DNA from: Ceratothoa steindachneri
Taxonomy: Eukaryota; Arthropoda; Malacostraca; Isopoda; Cymothoidae
Length of the DNA: 64,000 nucleotides
Assembly (NCBI GenBank): GCA_963969495.1
Contig: OZ018318.1
Location: forward strand, 95,881,413 to 95,945,412
Reading direction: 5' to 3'
Below the pieces are notes generated by a model. That model made no database searches. It was not told where the DNA came from and saw nothing but the letters and a program-made list of their open reading frames with translations. Shown in pieces: positions 23,240 through 34,707 of the stretch (positions within the stretch are counted from its first letter, which is position 1; each line of letters opens with the position of its first letter). Position numbers and translations under genes: made by a program.

Positions 23240-24750
23240 CATATTTCTATATAGTGAGTGATTTGAGGGTGCCAAAGAACTTGACGTGTATCTCCTTAGA
23301 GAGAGTGAGCAACGCCCATTGTTTTGTGTGGTTTAATTAAAGATCATTCTTTGTGTTTCCCCCGTTTTCTTTTTTCTATTCTGTGGAGATCTCTTGGGTA
23401 AAAAAATCCGCCAGAACGTTAGCTTCGTTTAGGTTTACAGTCTACATATTGTATAACGTTTGATAATTTGTTGTAGTGTTTTTACTTAAATTATGTGAGT
23501 CTTTGTCGGAAAAGAACACAAGTATGTGTCAAGGGTTTATAATGTTTTCTTTTGCGTCTCACATATGTTCGAGAGTTTACTGATCTCTTATAGTGGGAGT
23601 GTGTATGTGCAGTTGTCATGTATAAGATTTAACGTCATTTCTCCTTGCATTACAAGAGGCCTGCCACCCACACCCCCATCCATCGCCCGAGCTCTGAGGT
23701 GGTTTCTTCTTTACCAGTCTTTCTTCCTTGGCAGAGTTGTTCTGGTAGTTCTTATGTTGTTGACCGTAATTGGTATTTTTGTATACTGGGTGGTTATTTT
23801 CTTTAAAACTTAGTTTTGTTGGGGGTTCCCCTGGTACTGCCCCACATTTTCTCGCCTCACTATACACAGAGACGGTTGCATATCCTTTTGTTGCCTCTGT
23901 TGAATCTTCTCTGGTCATTCGGGGTTTGTAGTCCATTTAGTAACCGGCAGGGCTCTTATAATGTTACCTACTATTGTTTAATCTACACACAAGTTTTTAC
24001 CAATGCCCCCAATTACGACTTTTCTAGATAATAACATAGTTGCGACGATGCGATGAGTGACAACCTTCCTTCACATATTGTTGGCTGGTAGAGCAGGTAG
24101 GAATGTTACTGTGTGCATAATAAGTCATCGGCATTAGCGGCCTGCGAGAAAAGATCATAGAGTTGAGGTGAAATGCAATAAAGAGATAGTAGCCATGTGT
24201 ATATTATCTCATCTAGTGCACTTTGCCTAATCCAGGAAAAAGCCAGTTCTCCCCTAGACAACGATACGATGTGTTTTCGTGCTAGTTATTGAGCTAGTTA
24301 GTAGGTAGAGCAAACGGGAGGGTACAATGAATGACTACATAAGAATTGTAATACTGATTTAATACATGTAGATAGGTATTGGCTCTGAGTAATCGGTAGC
24401 TGATGATAACCTTTCTAGCACACACTCAACGTACTGGCTGTGCTTCATGTGTCTGTAGGTCAGATCTATTCCTAGATTTTCCTTTTGTCGTCTTAAATGT
24501 ACATATTTACGTTAATACATTTAGCATTGTAATTTTACTGTTTCGTGTAGTTTCCTCATGTCGGTAAGTGGAGGATACAGATATGCACGTTTCTCTGCAG
24601 AGTTTTAAGTTCATTCTGCTCACCTCTGCCAATTGTGACTCGCGGCATTGAGATCATTGGGTGCATATGTGAAAATAGCCTCACCTACGTTTTCTTTATT
24701 GTAGCTGCATTTTAATATTTGCAGGATAAAACTTGCTTCACTTTCTGTTA
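23240..24750. other. No supported gene
   Basis: Opposed open frames at 23526-23813 (plus) and 23616-23936 (minus) overlap each other and neither shows a known motif. A T-rich stretch lies near 23360. Nothing else is recognised. Confidence 0.4.
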
Positions 24751-24879
24751 ATGTGTTTTAATTTGGGGGGTTTAATGTTTTGGTGCACGCGAAAATGTAA
24801 GTATATGTCAAATGGGGCCGGATTATTAAGGTGTTGGAAAGTATATGAGTCCTGTTGGGGCCGTGTAGTTGTTTTTTGG

Positions 24880-25085
24880 CTTGGCTGTATATGTCAAAGT
24901 TGTACATGTAGTGATCATGGGCCCTGATACTGTTGTTTTTATGTAATTGATTAAAAATAGTTCTCCTGCATGCCAAAGGGACAAATGGTCGTGGGTATCT
25001 TGATGTTACTTACCACTAAAGCTGAAACTTTCTCGGCAAAAGGTATGATTTTAGTCGCAAGCGAAATTCCTTCGTTTCTTCGTCT
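24880..25085 (-). pseudogene. Gypsy family C integrase start, fragment
   Basis: Minus-strand reading gives TAQVKDEETKEFRL near 25090-25045, then a YPRPFVPLACRRTIFNQLHK stretch at about 24995-24935, the lead-in to the gypsy integrase H2C2 module. The zinc ligands and catalytic core are missing. It follows RNase H in the expected order, so it is the 3' remnant of the family C element. Confidence 0.6.
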
Positions 25086-25560
25086 TTAACCTGAGCTGTC
25101 GCCAAAGTTCGGATATCAGGAGAGTAAATTTGGACCAAATCGAGGTTCCTTCGAAGACACTCAGCCACTCCTTTGTCCTGACAACGCACCTAGACGATAT
25201 CACTGACGTACTCTAGAATGGGTGTCCAATGGCGTTGTTGCCTGTCCGATTTAGCACTTAATAGCGATACAAAACTGATACTAAAGGCTTGTGATCGGTG
25301 CACAAGGTAACGTAGAGTAAATTTGGACCGAATTGAGGTTCCTTCAAAGACAATCAGCGAATTCGTTGTCCTGACCACGCATGTAGACGATATCACTGAC
25401 GTACTCTAGAATGGCTGTCCAATGGCGTTGTTGCCTAAAAGATTTACCACTCAATAGTGATGCAAAAATGATACTAAACGCTTGTGATAAGTTTACAAGC
25501 TAACGTAGAGAACTTCACTCAGGTGGCTGAAGTGCATGAAAGCAAGATACGCCGCTAGAA
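25085..25560 (-). pseudogene. Gypsy family C RNase H region with tandem duplication
   Basis: Minus reading from about 25560 shows a broken RNase H: YEREREF near 25575, a TLYTDHKPL-like block (LCTDHKPLVSV) and SSRCVVRTKE. A 193-bp block is present twice in tandem (about 25121-25313 and 25314-25508), each carrying the tggacc-aat-gaggttcctt and gacgatatcactgacgtact motifs. The duplication repeats part of the RNase H/connection reading. RNase H would remove the RNA strand in reverse transcription. Confidence 0.6.
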
Positions 25561-26640
25561 CTCTCTCTCTCTCTCGTAGGTATGCTTGTTGCGTCCGACT
25601 TAGCTTGCTCGAAAAGAATGTCATCAGTTGTGCATTCTGTCAATGATTTGGTTCAGGGCAGTACCTGCCGCGAATCGGGAGCAATCCTGGTATGGTGAAT
25701 CATTGGGTATCGGTTACAGAGTTTTACGGATCAGATTAAGGCTGATTTGGTATTTTCAAATGCTCCTCGTGCCTCGTAATTCCACACGAGCTCCCGAGCC
25801 TTCGTTTGCAGGCGTACAAGCTCAGTTAATGGGGCTGTAATCACGGCAAAGTTAGGAATCACTCTGCGGCAATAACCAAACATGCCCAAATATCTTCGAA
25901 GCTTCCTGTAGTCCTTTATTAATGGTATGTCTTTAATTTCAGAACATTTTCTTCGCTGCTGCTCAAATTCCTGCCACCGAAATGTGATGGCCTAAAAATC
26001 TATTTCCTCCTTCGCCAGCTCGCACTTGGGCAGGAATATTCTCAGACCGCTTTCGACCAGGATTTTAAAGAATTGCTCCAAATGCTTCGTCTATATACAC
26101 AAAAACCACCCCTAATCCTCGAAACAATTTGTCTATGTGCCGTTGGAAGGGGCAGCTTGCATTTCAGAGACCAAATGAGAGCTTAAAGTACTCAAACAAA
26201 CCAAATAGGGCTGTGACAGTAGTTTTCTCTATGTCTGCCTGCTTCATAGGGATTTGATGATAGGCACGAACCAGGACTAACCTCGAGAAGATCCTTTTGC
26301 CATGGAGGTGGTTCACAACAGTTTGAATTCGCAGCAGATGATACCTGTCTGGCTTTGTGATCGCATTGAGCGCTCGGAAATTGGTGACCACCTTGTACTC
26401 ACCTAGCGATTTCTTTGCTTTGGCGAGATGTAGTTTCCTTATTGAAAGAGGCATCGGCCTTCTGAATGTCGGTGGATAACTACCAGTTTCGATCTTATGC
26501 GTCACTGAATTCAGCAATGAAGACGAGGGCTGTGCAGTTGCAACTCCGTACAGAGCCTCATATTTTTCCAATAAGTCTCTTTGATTTGGCGCTAGGTACT
26601 GAAGTTCATTAATAATTAAGTCTACGGCAGGGTCTCCAGA
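25560..26640 (-). pseudogene. Gypsy family C reverse transcriptase
   Basis: Minus frame 26571-26164 has VTHKIETGSYPP, FRRPMPLS, NFRALNAITKPDRYHLLRIQ, LHGKRIFSRLVLVRAYHQIP and ALFGLFEYFKLSFGL, the RT motifs in order. The expected LGIIRPSNSPWSSP block is deleted after AKKSL. Downstream and frameshifted, VFVYIDEA at 26086-26103 is the YxDD box with the second Asp replaced by Glu. LGHHIS and a thumb/connection region (25960-25850) follow. Same-lineage elements are common in arthropods. Inactive by shifts, deletion and active-site change. Confidence 0.8.
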
Positions 26641-27060
26641 TAATCTGAATTCAAATATCAGTTAAGTTTGTCTGTCTACTAGTATGCCTCTTGCCAATAT
26701 ACTAAAAGATTATAATGCCTTAAACATTCAATACCTAATAACGCTGAAGTCGAAACCGCGAATACAAATGACCATCTAAATGATGGCCATGAACTTTTAT
26801 TTTTCCGGCGTTAGCCGTTGAAATATTTGTACTATTTTCTTGCAATTCGCCCGATTTCACCTATTTAGCCGGAATAATCGATACTCTCGCCCCCGTGTCG
26901 ATGAAGAAATCACATTTACTATTACACACTTTAGCGCAACGGTGAAAACAGACGGCATACCAGCGACCAAGTTTGCAATGGCATATCCGCCTTTTTTACG
27001 CCGGGGCTGGCGAAGATCACCTAGATGAAGGTTGCATCTGGACATTCTCTTCTCTTTTGG
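26640..27060 (-). pseudogene. Gypsy family C protease
   Basis: In the minus frame at about 26915-26865 the reading is DFFIDTGARVSIIP, a retropepsin active site with an intact DTG triad, soon followed by a stop. Upstream (27045-26930) lies a basic and Cys-containing stretch that would link gag to protease. The long minus frame 27045-26857 is one phase off the DTG reading, so there is a frameshift between. Confidence 0.65.
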
Positions 27061-27158
27061 GCAACCTGAACCCTGTTTCTAGAATTTCGCGTTTTCCCAA
27101 AGAATACCTTAGAGCGGCAAACTACATGTCTTTGTTTTTGTCGGAAGGGTTGTAATTC

Positions 27159-27876
27159 TCATCGTATATTATGCGCACTGTAATCAGTATTATATTGCCT
27201 ATAACTGGGATGATTTCCATTAGGATACGCACTATTAGACACTGACCGCGCAGTTCCTGCCGAATTATTTATATACTCATCACACTGATCTTCATTTGTA
27301 TAAGAGACAAACGTGTTGGACAAGGAAATCGCACTGTTACCTATAAACTCACTGCTACTATTTATATTGAGGCACTGCGCACTACTTAATATCATCAGTG
27401 TATCAGCCAGTTTTTCTAAATTTGCCAGGGTGAGTTCTTTCTGAGTGGCAATTATGGGAGTGATGTTAGTCGGTAGAGACTGTATAAATTTATGCCTCAC
27501 AAGTTTTTCACTAACTCCATCCTGCCAGGGAGTCCTTCGTAGATCTTCCAAATTTGTTGAGGGTCGGCCTTTGAGCATGGAGGAAGCGATGAACTTCTCG
27601 AAAACTTCGCATTTGGTCTTTCGAAGAGCCCAAGAGGATAATTTTGTTCTTATTAAATGGCCGCCGAAAGAGAATCGACGGTTTCACGAGGAAGTGAGGC
27701 TAATACGTGGAAAAATTAAGTCTTATCTTTTTTAATTCCTGAGATGCCAAGTTGTGTCTCCTCAATCTTGAACCAACCAGAGGCTACTGTTTCATTAAAG
27801 ATGGACAATTTGAAGATGACACCGTCTACAAAGTCCCATCACTTTTTCCTGTCTAACGATAGCTTGTTGCGTCCAT
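27159..27876 (-). pseudogene. Gypsy family C gag
   Basis: The start MDATSYR lies at 27876 on the minus strand, just inside a primer-site-like sequence. The frame 27578-27159 reads VRHKFIQSLPTNITPIIAT and LTLANLEKLADTLMIL, the typical late capsid block (LP..I..ILA, L..LA..AD) of this gypsy group. The middle is frameshifted. Gag would form the virus-like particle shell. A plus-strand gypsy start at 57378 begins MDASSHR, so the two are related. Confidence 0.65.
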
Positions 27877-27910
27877 TTCTTCCATACCTTCACTGTCTGT
27901 ACGAAAGGAA

Positions 27911-27920
27911 GGGTCACCAA
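27911..27920 (-). other. Primer-binding-site-like TTGGTGACCC
   Basis: The minus strand reads TTGGTGACCC 35 bp before the family C gag start. A TGGTGAC-type primer site is usual for this gypsy lineage and a similar TGGTGACGC precedes the gag start at 57378. The 5' LTR that should lie to the right is not recognisable. Confidence 0.55.
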
Positions 27921-28165
27921 ATTTCAGGAAAGTTTAGAGCGGCACAAGTTTATAGAGCTGACCAATATATAATAAAAGAGAATTAAGTATCTCACTGCAA
28001 AGATGAAGTATTCACTGTGTTTTTATTTTTTGTCTGGGATTATCGAAGGTTTCAGGGTAAATCCAGGAAAAAAAGGACGTGGCAAATATATAAATTATTC
28101 TAATATTTTCCTATTAACTGGGCAAGCGGCAAGACAAGAAGTCACTTTGAGGGCGACTAGCAGTC

Positions 28166-28178
28166 TATATATATATAT

Positions 28179-28214
<36 letters not shown>
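28166..28214. repeat. (TA)n microsatellite
   Basis: TA tract with one A insertion near 28191. Confidence 0.9.
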
Positions 28215-28839
<625 letters not shown>

Positions 28840-28920
28840 TTAACAAAGATATTAACCTTCCTTATTCCAATTTTAGACATCTTATTTTATATGTGTAGAG
28901 TATGCTGAGATTTAATAAGA

Positions 28921-29017
28921 CTACCGCGCGTACATTTAGTAGAGGTTTACACTTTGCTTATTGAATTCTGCAATTTGGTGCCAGTAGCCTGCCTATTACA
29001 TAATCCGATCACTACAG
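28921..29017 (-). mobile_element. SINE fragment (tRNA-Arg-like family), 3' part
   Basis: The reverse complement aligns with 58632-58735: gat-ggattatgtaat, ggctactggc, caa-ttgca and a shared acgcg-ggt end, with scattered differences. The tRNA-like head seen at 58565 is not present. A third piece is at 56600-56667. Confidence 0.6.
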
Positions 29018-29207
29018 CTAAATTATAGAAATCTATGTATATAAATATAGGTACTAATTGAAATACAAATGGCGATATATATTTTAGCCATTAAATAAAT
29101 GGATGATTTTATAAAAGAAACATATATCCTAGGTGCTAAATATGAAATATGGCAAACATTAGAACCTATAAAAAGATAGTTCTCAGATATTACGAATGGA
29201 AATAATA

Positions 29208-29770
29208 TGGGGGGTCAAAAGTATCGAGAATTACATATCTCCTTTTACACTCATTGCTACGATCTCAACAAAATATACATTGATCGTTTTGATGCAGTTA
29301 GTCACGTTTTTCATTGTTTTAACATGTAAATATGTATTTAATTTGTAATATTAATCGATGTTGCCGCCCTCAGCGGCAAGCAGACATCCCATGAGACACC
29401 TAAAGAACGCGCACAGGTGGTGCATGAAGTCCTGCCTTCTGCCTGCCCATCTCAAATGACAGAAGACTTTAGCTTGTCAACATTTCTGTGGCGGATCTTA
29501 AAGGCCTGGCACTTGAAAAGCAGCTAAAACAAGAAGTGGTGGGGATTGAGGTCGGGCGACTGTGAGGGCGGGTTGTGCCAAAGGTCTTTCGATTACAAGT
29601 TAATATTCGACCCGAACCAGGCTTGCACGTTCTTGACCATGTTGTTTAAAGTAACGTTGTGCCACTTTACGATGTCGAAATTGTTTTTGCCCGCGCGCAG
29701 GAAAGCACAGATCTCGATTCTTTTCACTCTTGTCTCAACAGATCCGCAGGCAATGAAAAAGACGTTATAA
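29208..29770 (-). pseudogene. mariner-like element, internally deleted
   Basis: The left end is TA followed by TGGGGGGTCAAAAGTATC. Minus reading from about 29740 gives RVKRIEICAFLRAG, an N-terminal helix-turn-helix, and after NIVKNVQ-like sequence reaches WHNPPSQSPDLNPHHF at 29580-29535, the third catalytic region, then IRHRNVDKLKSSV. The middle of the DDE domain is missing, with the HTH part joined close to the C-terminal part. The right terminus is not visible. Subgroup (maT-like) is an inference. Confidence 0.65.
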
Positions 29771-29995
29771 TTTCGTGTGCTAGAAAAATAGAACTTTAAG
29801 TTTATTTGACGAAAATTATTCTATAACACACATAAACTTCGGGTAAGATAAAAAAAAACGAGTGTAACATAATTATAGTAAACCCGGTATCCAAGCTTAA
29901 ATATTTTCTTTGATATAAAATATAAGTTTTAAAATTGCATTCCTCTTATGATGATTAGAACACTGGAAAAATTATTACATGTAAGAGAAAACAAC

Positions 29996-29998
<3 letters not shown>

Positions 29999-30077
<79 letters not shown>
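29999..30077. repeat. (TA)n microsatellite
   Basis: Pure TA tract. Confidence 0.95.
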
Positions 30078-30081
<4 letters not shown>

Positions 30082-30182
30082 CGACACATAAATTTGTTAA
30101 TTTTCAACCTCTTTAATTTTAATAATTTTACTTCAATTTGCCTAGCAATTAAATGAACTTCTTACAATCAAAAGATAATTAT

Positions 30183-31229
30183 TGTTTTATGACATTACAT
30201 TATATCAATACCATATTATATCTATGGAAAAGAGACCAATAACTTGAAGGCGAACCGACAAGGGGGACAGAACGCCACGAGTTTCGTCAGGCTGAGGGCG
30301 AGATAAGAGTGCATCGAGTTCAGCTATAATATGGGCAATGGCAAGGCTCAAGGTTATTTAAAAAGGCATTACAAAAATATTATTTATTTACATAAAAATA
30401 ATGAGGGAAATGATGGGCAAAAATTACATCAGATGAACGAAGGGGGGGCGGGAAGTGTAGTTAGGAATCAGACTATGAAGTTAAAACTTAAGGTGTTACG
30501 GGAGGAGACTATTCAAATGTGAGGAATTAACGCAAATGGGTTAATGGAGGGGGAGAGGGGTTGGCTTACAGAAGATTCCGGGTGAGACGTCAGGGTAAGG
30601 CTTCACGGATGTCTTCTGCACGTGAGGCGCAGCCGCTCGAAGCTTCTGAGCGGGATGTTAAAGTGATGACGGCTCTCCGAAAAAAGGGGGGGGGGCGGTA
30701 ACGTCCAGTCCAAGGCGGAGTATTTCGGCCACCAGAAAACCAGGGGCGTGCGAAGACGGCTTCGACAGGAGTTGACGAGAGAAGTCGGAATGATCCCTTG
30801 GTAGTGATCGTAAAATGGAATTACCTCACTGGCTGGGGCTAATTTCAATACACAAAAATAGTTCAGCTGTCACTTTGCTTTGTTGTTAGCACCTGACTTG
30901 GAACTAGGGGAATTTTCTTGGGGTCCGCGCGAGACTTCTCAACTCTGTGTGGATTTCATGGAAAACGAGAAATATATATGTCTGAGGCACTCTCAGCCGA
31001 GAAGGGGAAGGGGGGTAGTGGGAAACAGCTCTACTCTCGAATGGCCTCGATCTTCTTGCCGAGGCTATTCTAGCCCGTGTAAAGGTGAATCGTGTTGGAC
31101 GCAGGTGGAGGCTTCCGCCCGTGGAAGGGGAAGGAGGGGGGTTAGGGTTACCAATTTAAGCCTAACAGAATCTTCTCCAGCACATGGAACTTCCGTGCTG
31201 GAAAGAAATTCCACGTTGAATTTCCCTCA
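30183..31229 (-). repeat. Gypsy family B LTR, 3' copy
   Basis: Homologous to 34133-34707 plus 36256-36384. Shared blocks include tatgacattacattatatca near the start, cacgagtttcgtca, gagggcgagataagagtg, gcggtaacgtcc, tagcccgtgtaaaggtgaat and ttccgtgctgga near the end. It begins TG and ends CA. It holds about 345 bp (30350-30690) that the other copy lacks. By eye the two copies are roughly 85% alike where they align, so this insertion is old. On the minus strand a purine-rich ggttgggagatg lies just outside its inner edge, a weak polypurine tract. Confidence 0.75.
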
Positions 31230-31590
31230 TACATCTCCCAACCGAAATATGATGCTTCACAGATCAGTTGCGTAGGAAAGGAACATTCCACCCGTCAACC
31301 TAGAATTATCAAGGGTCTAGAGAAATTCTGACCTGCTACGACAGGTGTACACACAAATAAAAAACGGGAATCTGAGCTCAGCTCTGAATTTACGGACATA
31401 AACCTTGAACAGGTCAATTCTAGAGAATTTAACTATTACAATTTTAAACAAAAAAAGTGACAGGAGAACATTGGCGACGTTTCAGTGGAACAAACCCCCA
31501 AAATACAATTAAATGGAGGCATAAATATGTGGCTAAAGACTAAACAATTTAGTTGGCCCCCCAAAAATCAAAATTTGGAAAATTAATGAG

Positions 31591-31686
<96 letters not shown>

Positions 31687-31895
31687 TCACGTGGAAAACT
31701 TTAGCTCCCGCCGAAGTATGGATAAGGTAATCCACGGTTCCTCTAGATTCGAGGACGGGGTAGGGTCTCTTTCACTGGTTAAGGATTTTGTTGCTTCCCA
31801 TGGGAAGTAGCACCAGCACATCCGCCCTAGGCTTGAATTTTCGTTCTCGTGACTTAAGGTTAAAGTAGGTCTTATACCTCTCAATAAGTCCTTCT
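31230..31895 (-). other. Family B interior 3' part, pol missing
   Basis: Between the 3' LTR and the protease region there is no RT, RNase H or integrase. Instead there is a (TA)n tract and degraded linker sequence; the minus frame 31986-31687 has no domain. The polymerase genes were lost, which makes this copy non-autonomous. Confidence 0.6.
31594..31682. repeat. (TA)n microsatellite inside family B element
   Basis: TA tract located where pol should be; it may mark the deletion site. Confidence 0.95.
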
Positions 31896-32366
31896 TCACG
31901 AGATACGACCCTCCTTTGTCGCCTCGGGTGGACTCACGGTCAAGGGCTTTAGTTTTCGCCCAAAGGGAAGGGGAAGAGTCGCGCACTCCTTCTGGGCACG
32001 GGCAAACTTGTCGCGCCGGAGGGCTTGGAAAACCGGGTCGATAGGGGTTTCCATGGGAACCGGTGCATTGGATTCCAGGGCTGCCTTTGTACGGGTAATC
32101 ACGGGTTGGGCCACGGGATGGTCGTGGATCACAGGGTTCTGACTAAAGAAAACACAGCCGAACTGGATTGGGGCCACTACCACTTCGGCCCAATCGGACA
32201 TATAGTCACACTCGATGTGGCAACGAAGTACTAGGAAATGACTGGCCCAGGCAAGGTAGTTGTGGACCACCGCAAATTTCTTGTGGTTGGGGCCAACAGG
32301 GGGGACTATGTCCTCAGACACTATAATAAATGTGCGACCGTTCACAGTTCCGTTCTCGAACTTCAA
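31896..32366 (-). pseudogene. Gypsy family B protease-region remnant
   Basis: The minus frame aligns block by block with residues 238-330 of the frame at 44364-46100: FENGTVNGR, FIIVSEDIVPPVGPNHKKFA, VLRCHIECDY, WAEVVVAPIQFG, DPVFQAL. The segment that would contain the Asp-Thr-Gly active site is missing between NGR and TFIIV. It follows the zinc-knuckle gag part in the proper order. Confidence 0.7.
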
Positions 32367-32443
32367 TCGCCAGGGTTGTTCTCATTAAAGGGAAAGTTTA
32401 TCTGATGGACCGAGCCTTTGGCGGGCGAGGGGGGATCGGAGGT

Positions 32444-33650
32444 CTACTGAGGCGACGGAGGAGGATCAGGGGCGGCCCAGATTTGGTGCACTTGGTGAGA
32501 CTGAGAGTTTGCGAATCGGGAGTTTTGAGGACAGTCCGTATGGTAATGGCCGGAAACTCCGCATGTGTAGCAGACGAGTGGGTTCTTTTGGTACGGAACA
32601 ACCGGGGGAGAAGAAACTAGGGGCTTAACGTCTCGATGTTCAGATGGATGGAAGTTTCTTGGATTCCAGGGACTAGGATTTTTGGTGACTCTTGGAATCA
32701 ATTTAGGGGGGTCTTATGGCCATAAAATTCAGTTTTTGGGGGCGATTGGGGAGCCTTTTTAACATCCTTAGGGTATAAATTGTGACTACCCGCGTAGGCA
32801 TCGGCCTCTTCTAAGCACCCTATGAAGGTGGCGCAATGTTTATCCTTAATAAACATGCTAATTTCGGGAGCCACGGCAGCTAAAAGCTGATCCCTAGGAA
32901 AGAAGTCCAGAAGGGACTCGTAGACCTGGGAAATCTTGCACGCATCCAGCCAACACTGAAGGTGTCTTTGGCGGATGTACCCGTGTTGTCGAAATGCTTA
33001 GCCAGGGCAGATCCTTTCCTGGCGGAATCAGAGCGGTAGAATTCACTATTCATATGAACAGCGTTTAACAATTTGGACTTTAACGTGGAATAGTCCAAAG
33101 TTGCTTCCGGTGGAAGGGATACGAAGCTATCCCTCAACTTAACATTTAGGAGGGTAAGTAGGCGAGCGACGCCATCATTTTTGAGATCCCATCTATTGGT
33201 CTGAAATATTCTCTAAAAAGGGGCCAAAAATGATTAAGAGTCCTCTCCATCATTAAAAGTGGGAAGGTGCACTGAAGGAGTTTGGGGAATTTCAGCCTAG
33301 GAACCGATGGACTAAGAATCCATTTGATTTCGGCTCATTTCCAGCTCATGCTACCTAATTTGTTCACGTTATTCCATCTCCATCTTCAGTTTGTTCTCAT
33401 CCATCTCCATATCCATCTTCAGTGTGTTTTCCTCCATCTCCATCTTTAGTTTGTTCTCCTTCATTTTGTTCTTCTTCATCTCCATCTTCAGTTTGTACTC
33501 TTCCATCTTCATCTTCAGTTTGTTCTCCATCTCCGTTCGTCTTAGCTCCTCTTCCTTTTGCTCTGCCCGTTCGTTCCGCTCTTCTTCCTGTACTTAATTT
33601 AGCAGGTCTTTGCCCAAAAGACCTAACATTCTACCTTGAATCTTGAATTT
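32444..33650 (-). pseudogene. Gypsy family B gag
   Basis: Right to left: a charged N-terminal coiled coil (33640-33360, Lys/Glu/Met-rich and broken by stops), a capsid part in the frame 33137-32880 (DSFVSLPPEATLDYSTLKSK, LLNAVHMNSEFYR), and a CCHC zinc knuckle in the frame 32701-32444 (CYTCGVSGHYHTDCP). The knuckle binds element RNA. Frames are split by shifts and stops. This copy keeps the capsid part that the family A copy at 44364-46100 lacks. Confidence 0.75.
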
Positions 33651-34132
33651 TTCCAAGGATAACATTTTAACCCAGTCAACTGAGGGAGCACGTATACGCG
33701 AACGAGCTAGAACACTACTCATGCGAAGCGAATACTTGAATATTCGTGAAGGCCTTGATCATAAAAAAAATTAAGATACAGCTACCTACCTCTTCTGTTT
33801 CTAAGGCGAAAAAATCAAAATGGTCGTAGCGGAATTAGGATACCAAAGACTAAGGTCTTTAGTGGATTAATAACCAGGAGAGTCTCCAAAATTTGAACAC
33901 AATAAAAAAAAATTAATTACCTGGGATCCAACACAAAATCTAAATCGATTTCGTTCCACTGCTCTTCAATTAACTTGAACTTGCCTTCTGCCATTACACT
34001 ACAAAAAATAAAATAAAAGGGATGTACGTGAATAACAAGGAACTTCTAATGTCGAAATTAAAATAAAACGGGTTCGTAAAAAACCCACACCTGACACTCA
34101 ATTTATATAATATGTATATTAATAAATATATA
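33651..34132 (-). other. Family B 5' untranslated region
   Basis: Between gag and the 5' LTR. A minus-strand TGAGTGTCAGGTGTG at 34086-34100 sits at the same place as TGGTATCAGGTGTG (46402-46415) in family A, so both are candidate primer sites. Otherwise non-coding. Confidence 0.45.
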
Positions 34133-34707
34133 TGTCGTAGTATGACATTACATTATATCAATACCATATTCTATCTATGAAGAAGAGAACAATAATTTAA
34201 AGGCAAACCGACAAAGGGGACGAAACTCCACGAGTTTCGTCAAGCGGAGGGCGAGATAAGAGTGCAACGAGGTCAGGTATAATATGGTCAATAGCAACTC
34301 TCAAGGATGGGGCGGTAACGTCCGTTCCAGGGCGGAGTGTTTTGGCCACCAGAAAACCAGGGGCGAACGAGGAGGGCTTCGACAGAAGTTGACGAGAGAA
34401 GTCGGAAAAATCACTAGGTAGCGATCGTAAAATGGAATTACCTCACTGGCTGGGGCTAATTCCAATACACAAAAATAGTTCAACTGTCACTTTGCTTTGT
34501 TGTTAGCACCTGACTTGGAACTAGGGGAATTTTCTTCACGGTCCGGGCGAGACTTCTCAACTCTGTATCGGTTTCATGGGAAAAGAGTGATATATACGTC
34601 TGAGGCTCTCCCCCATGGGGAGGGTTTAGTGGGAAACAGCTCTACTCTCGAATGGCCTTGATCTTCTTGCCTAGGCTATTCTAGCCCGTGTAAAGGTGAA
34701 TCGTGTT

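Noticed and set aside
23526..23936. Overlapping opposed frames as a small gene
   Set aside because: No motif, no conserved start or splice context, and both strands are open, which fits composition.
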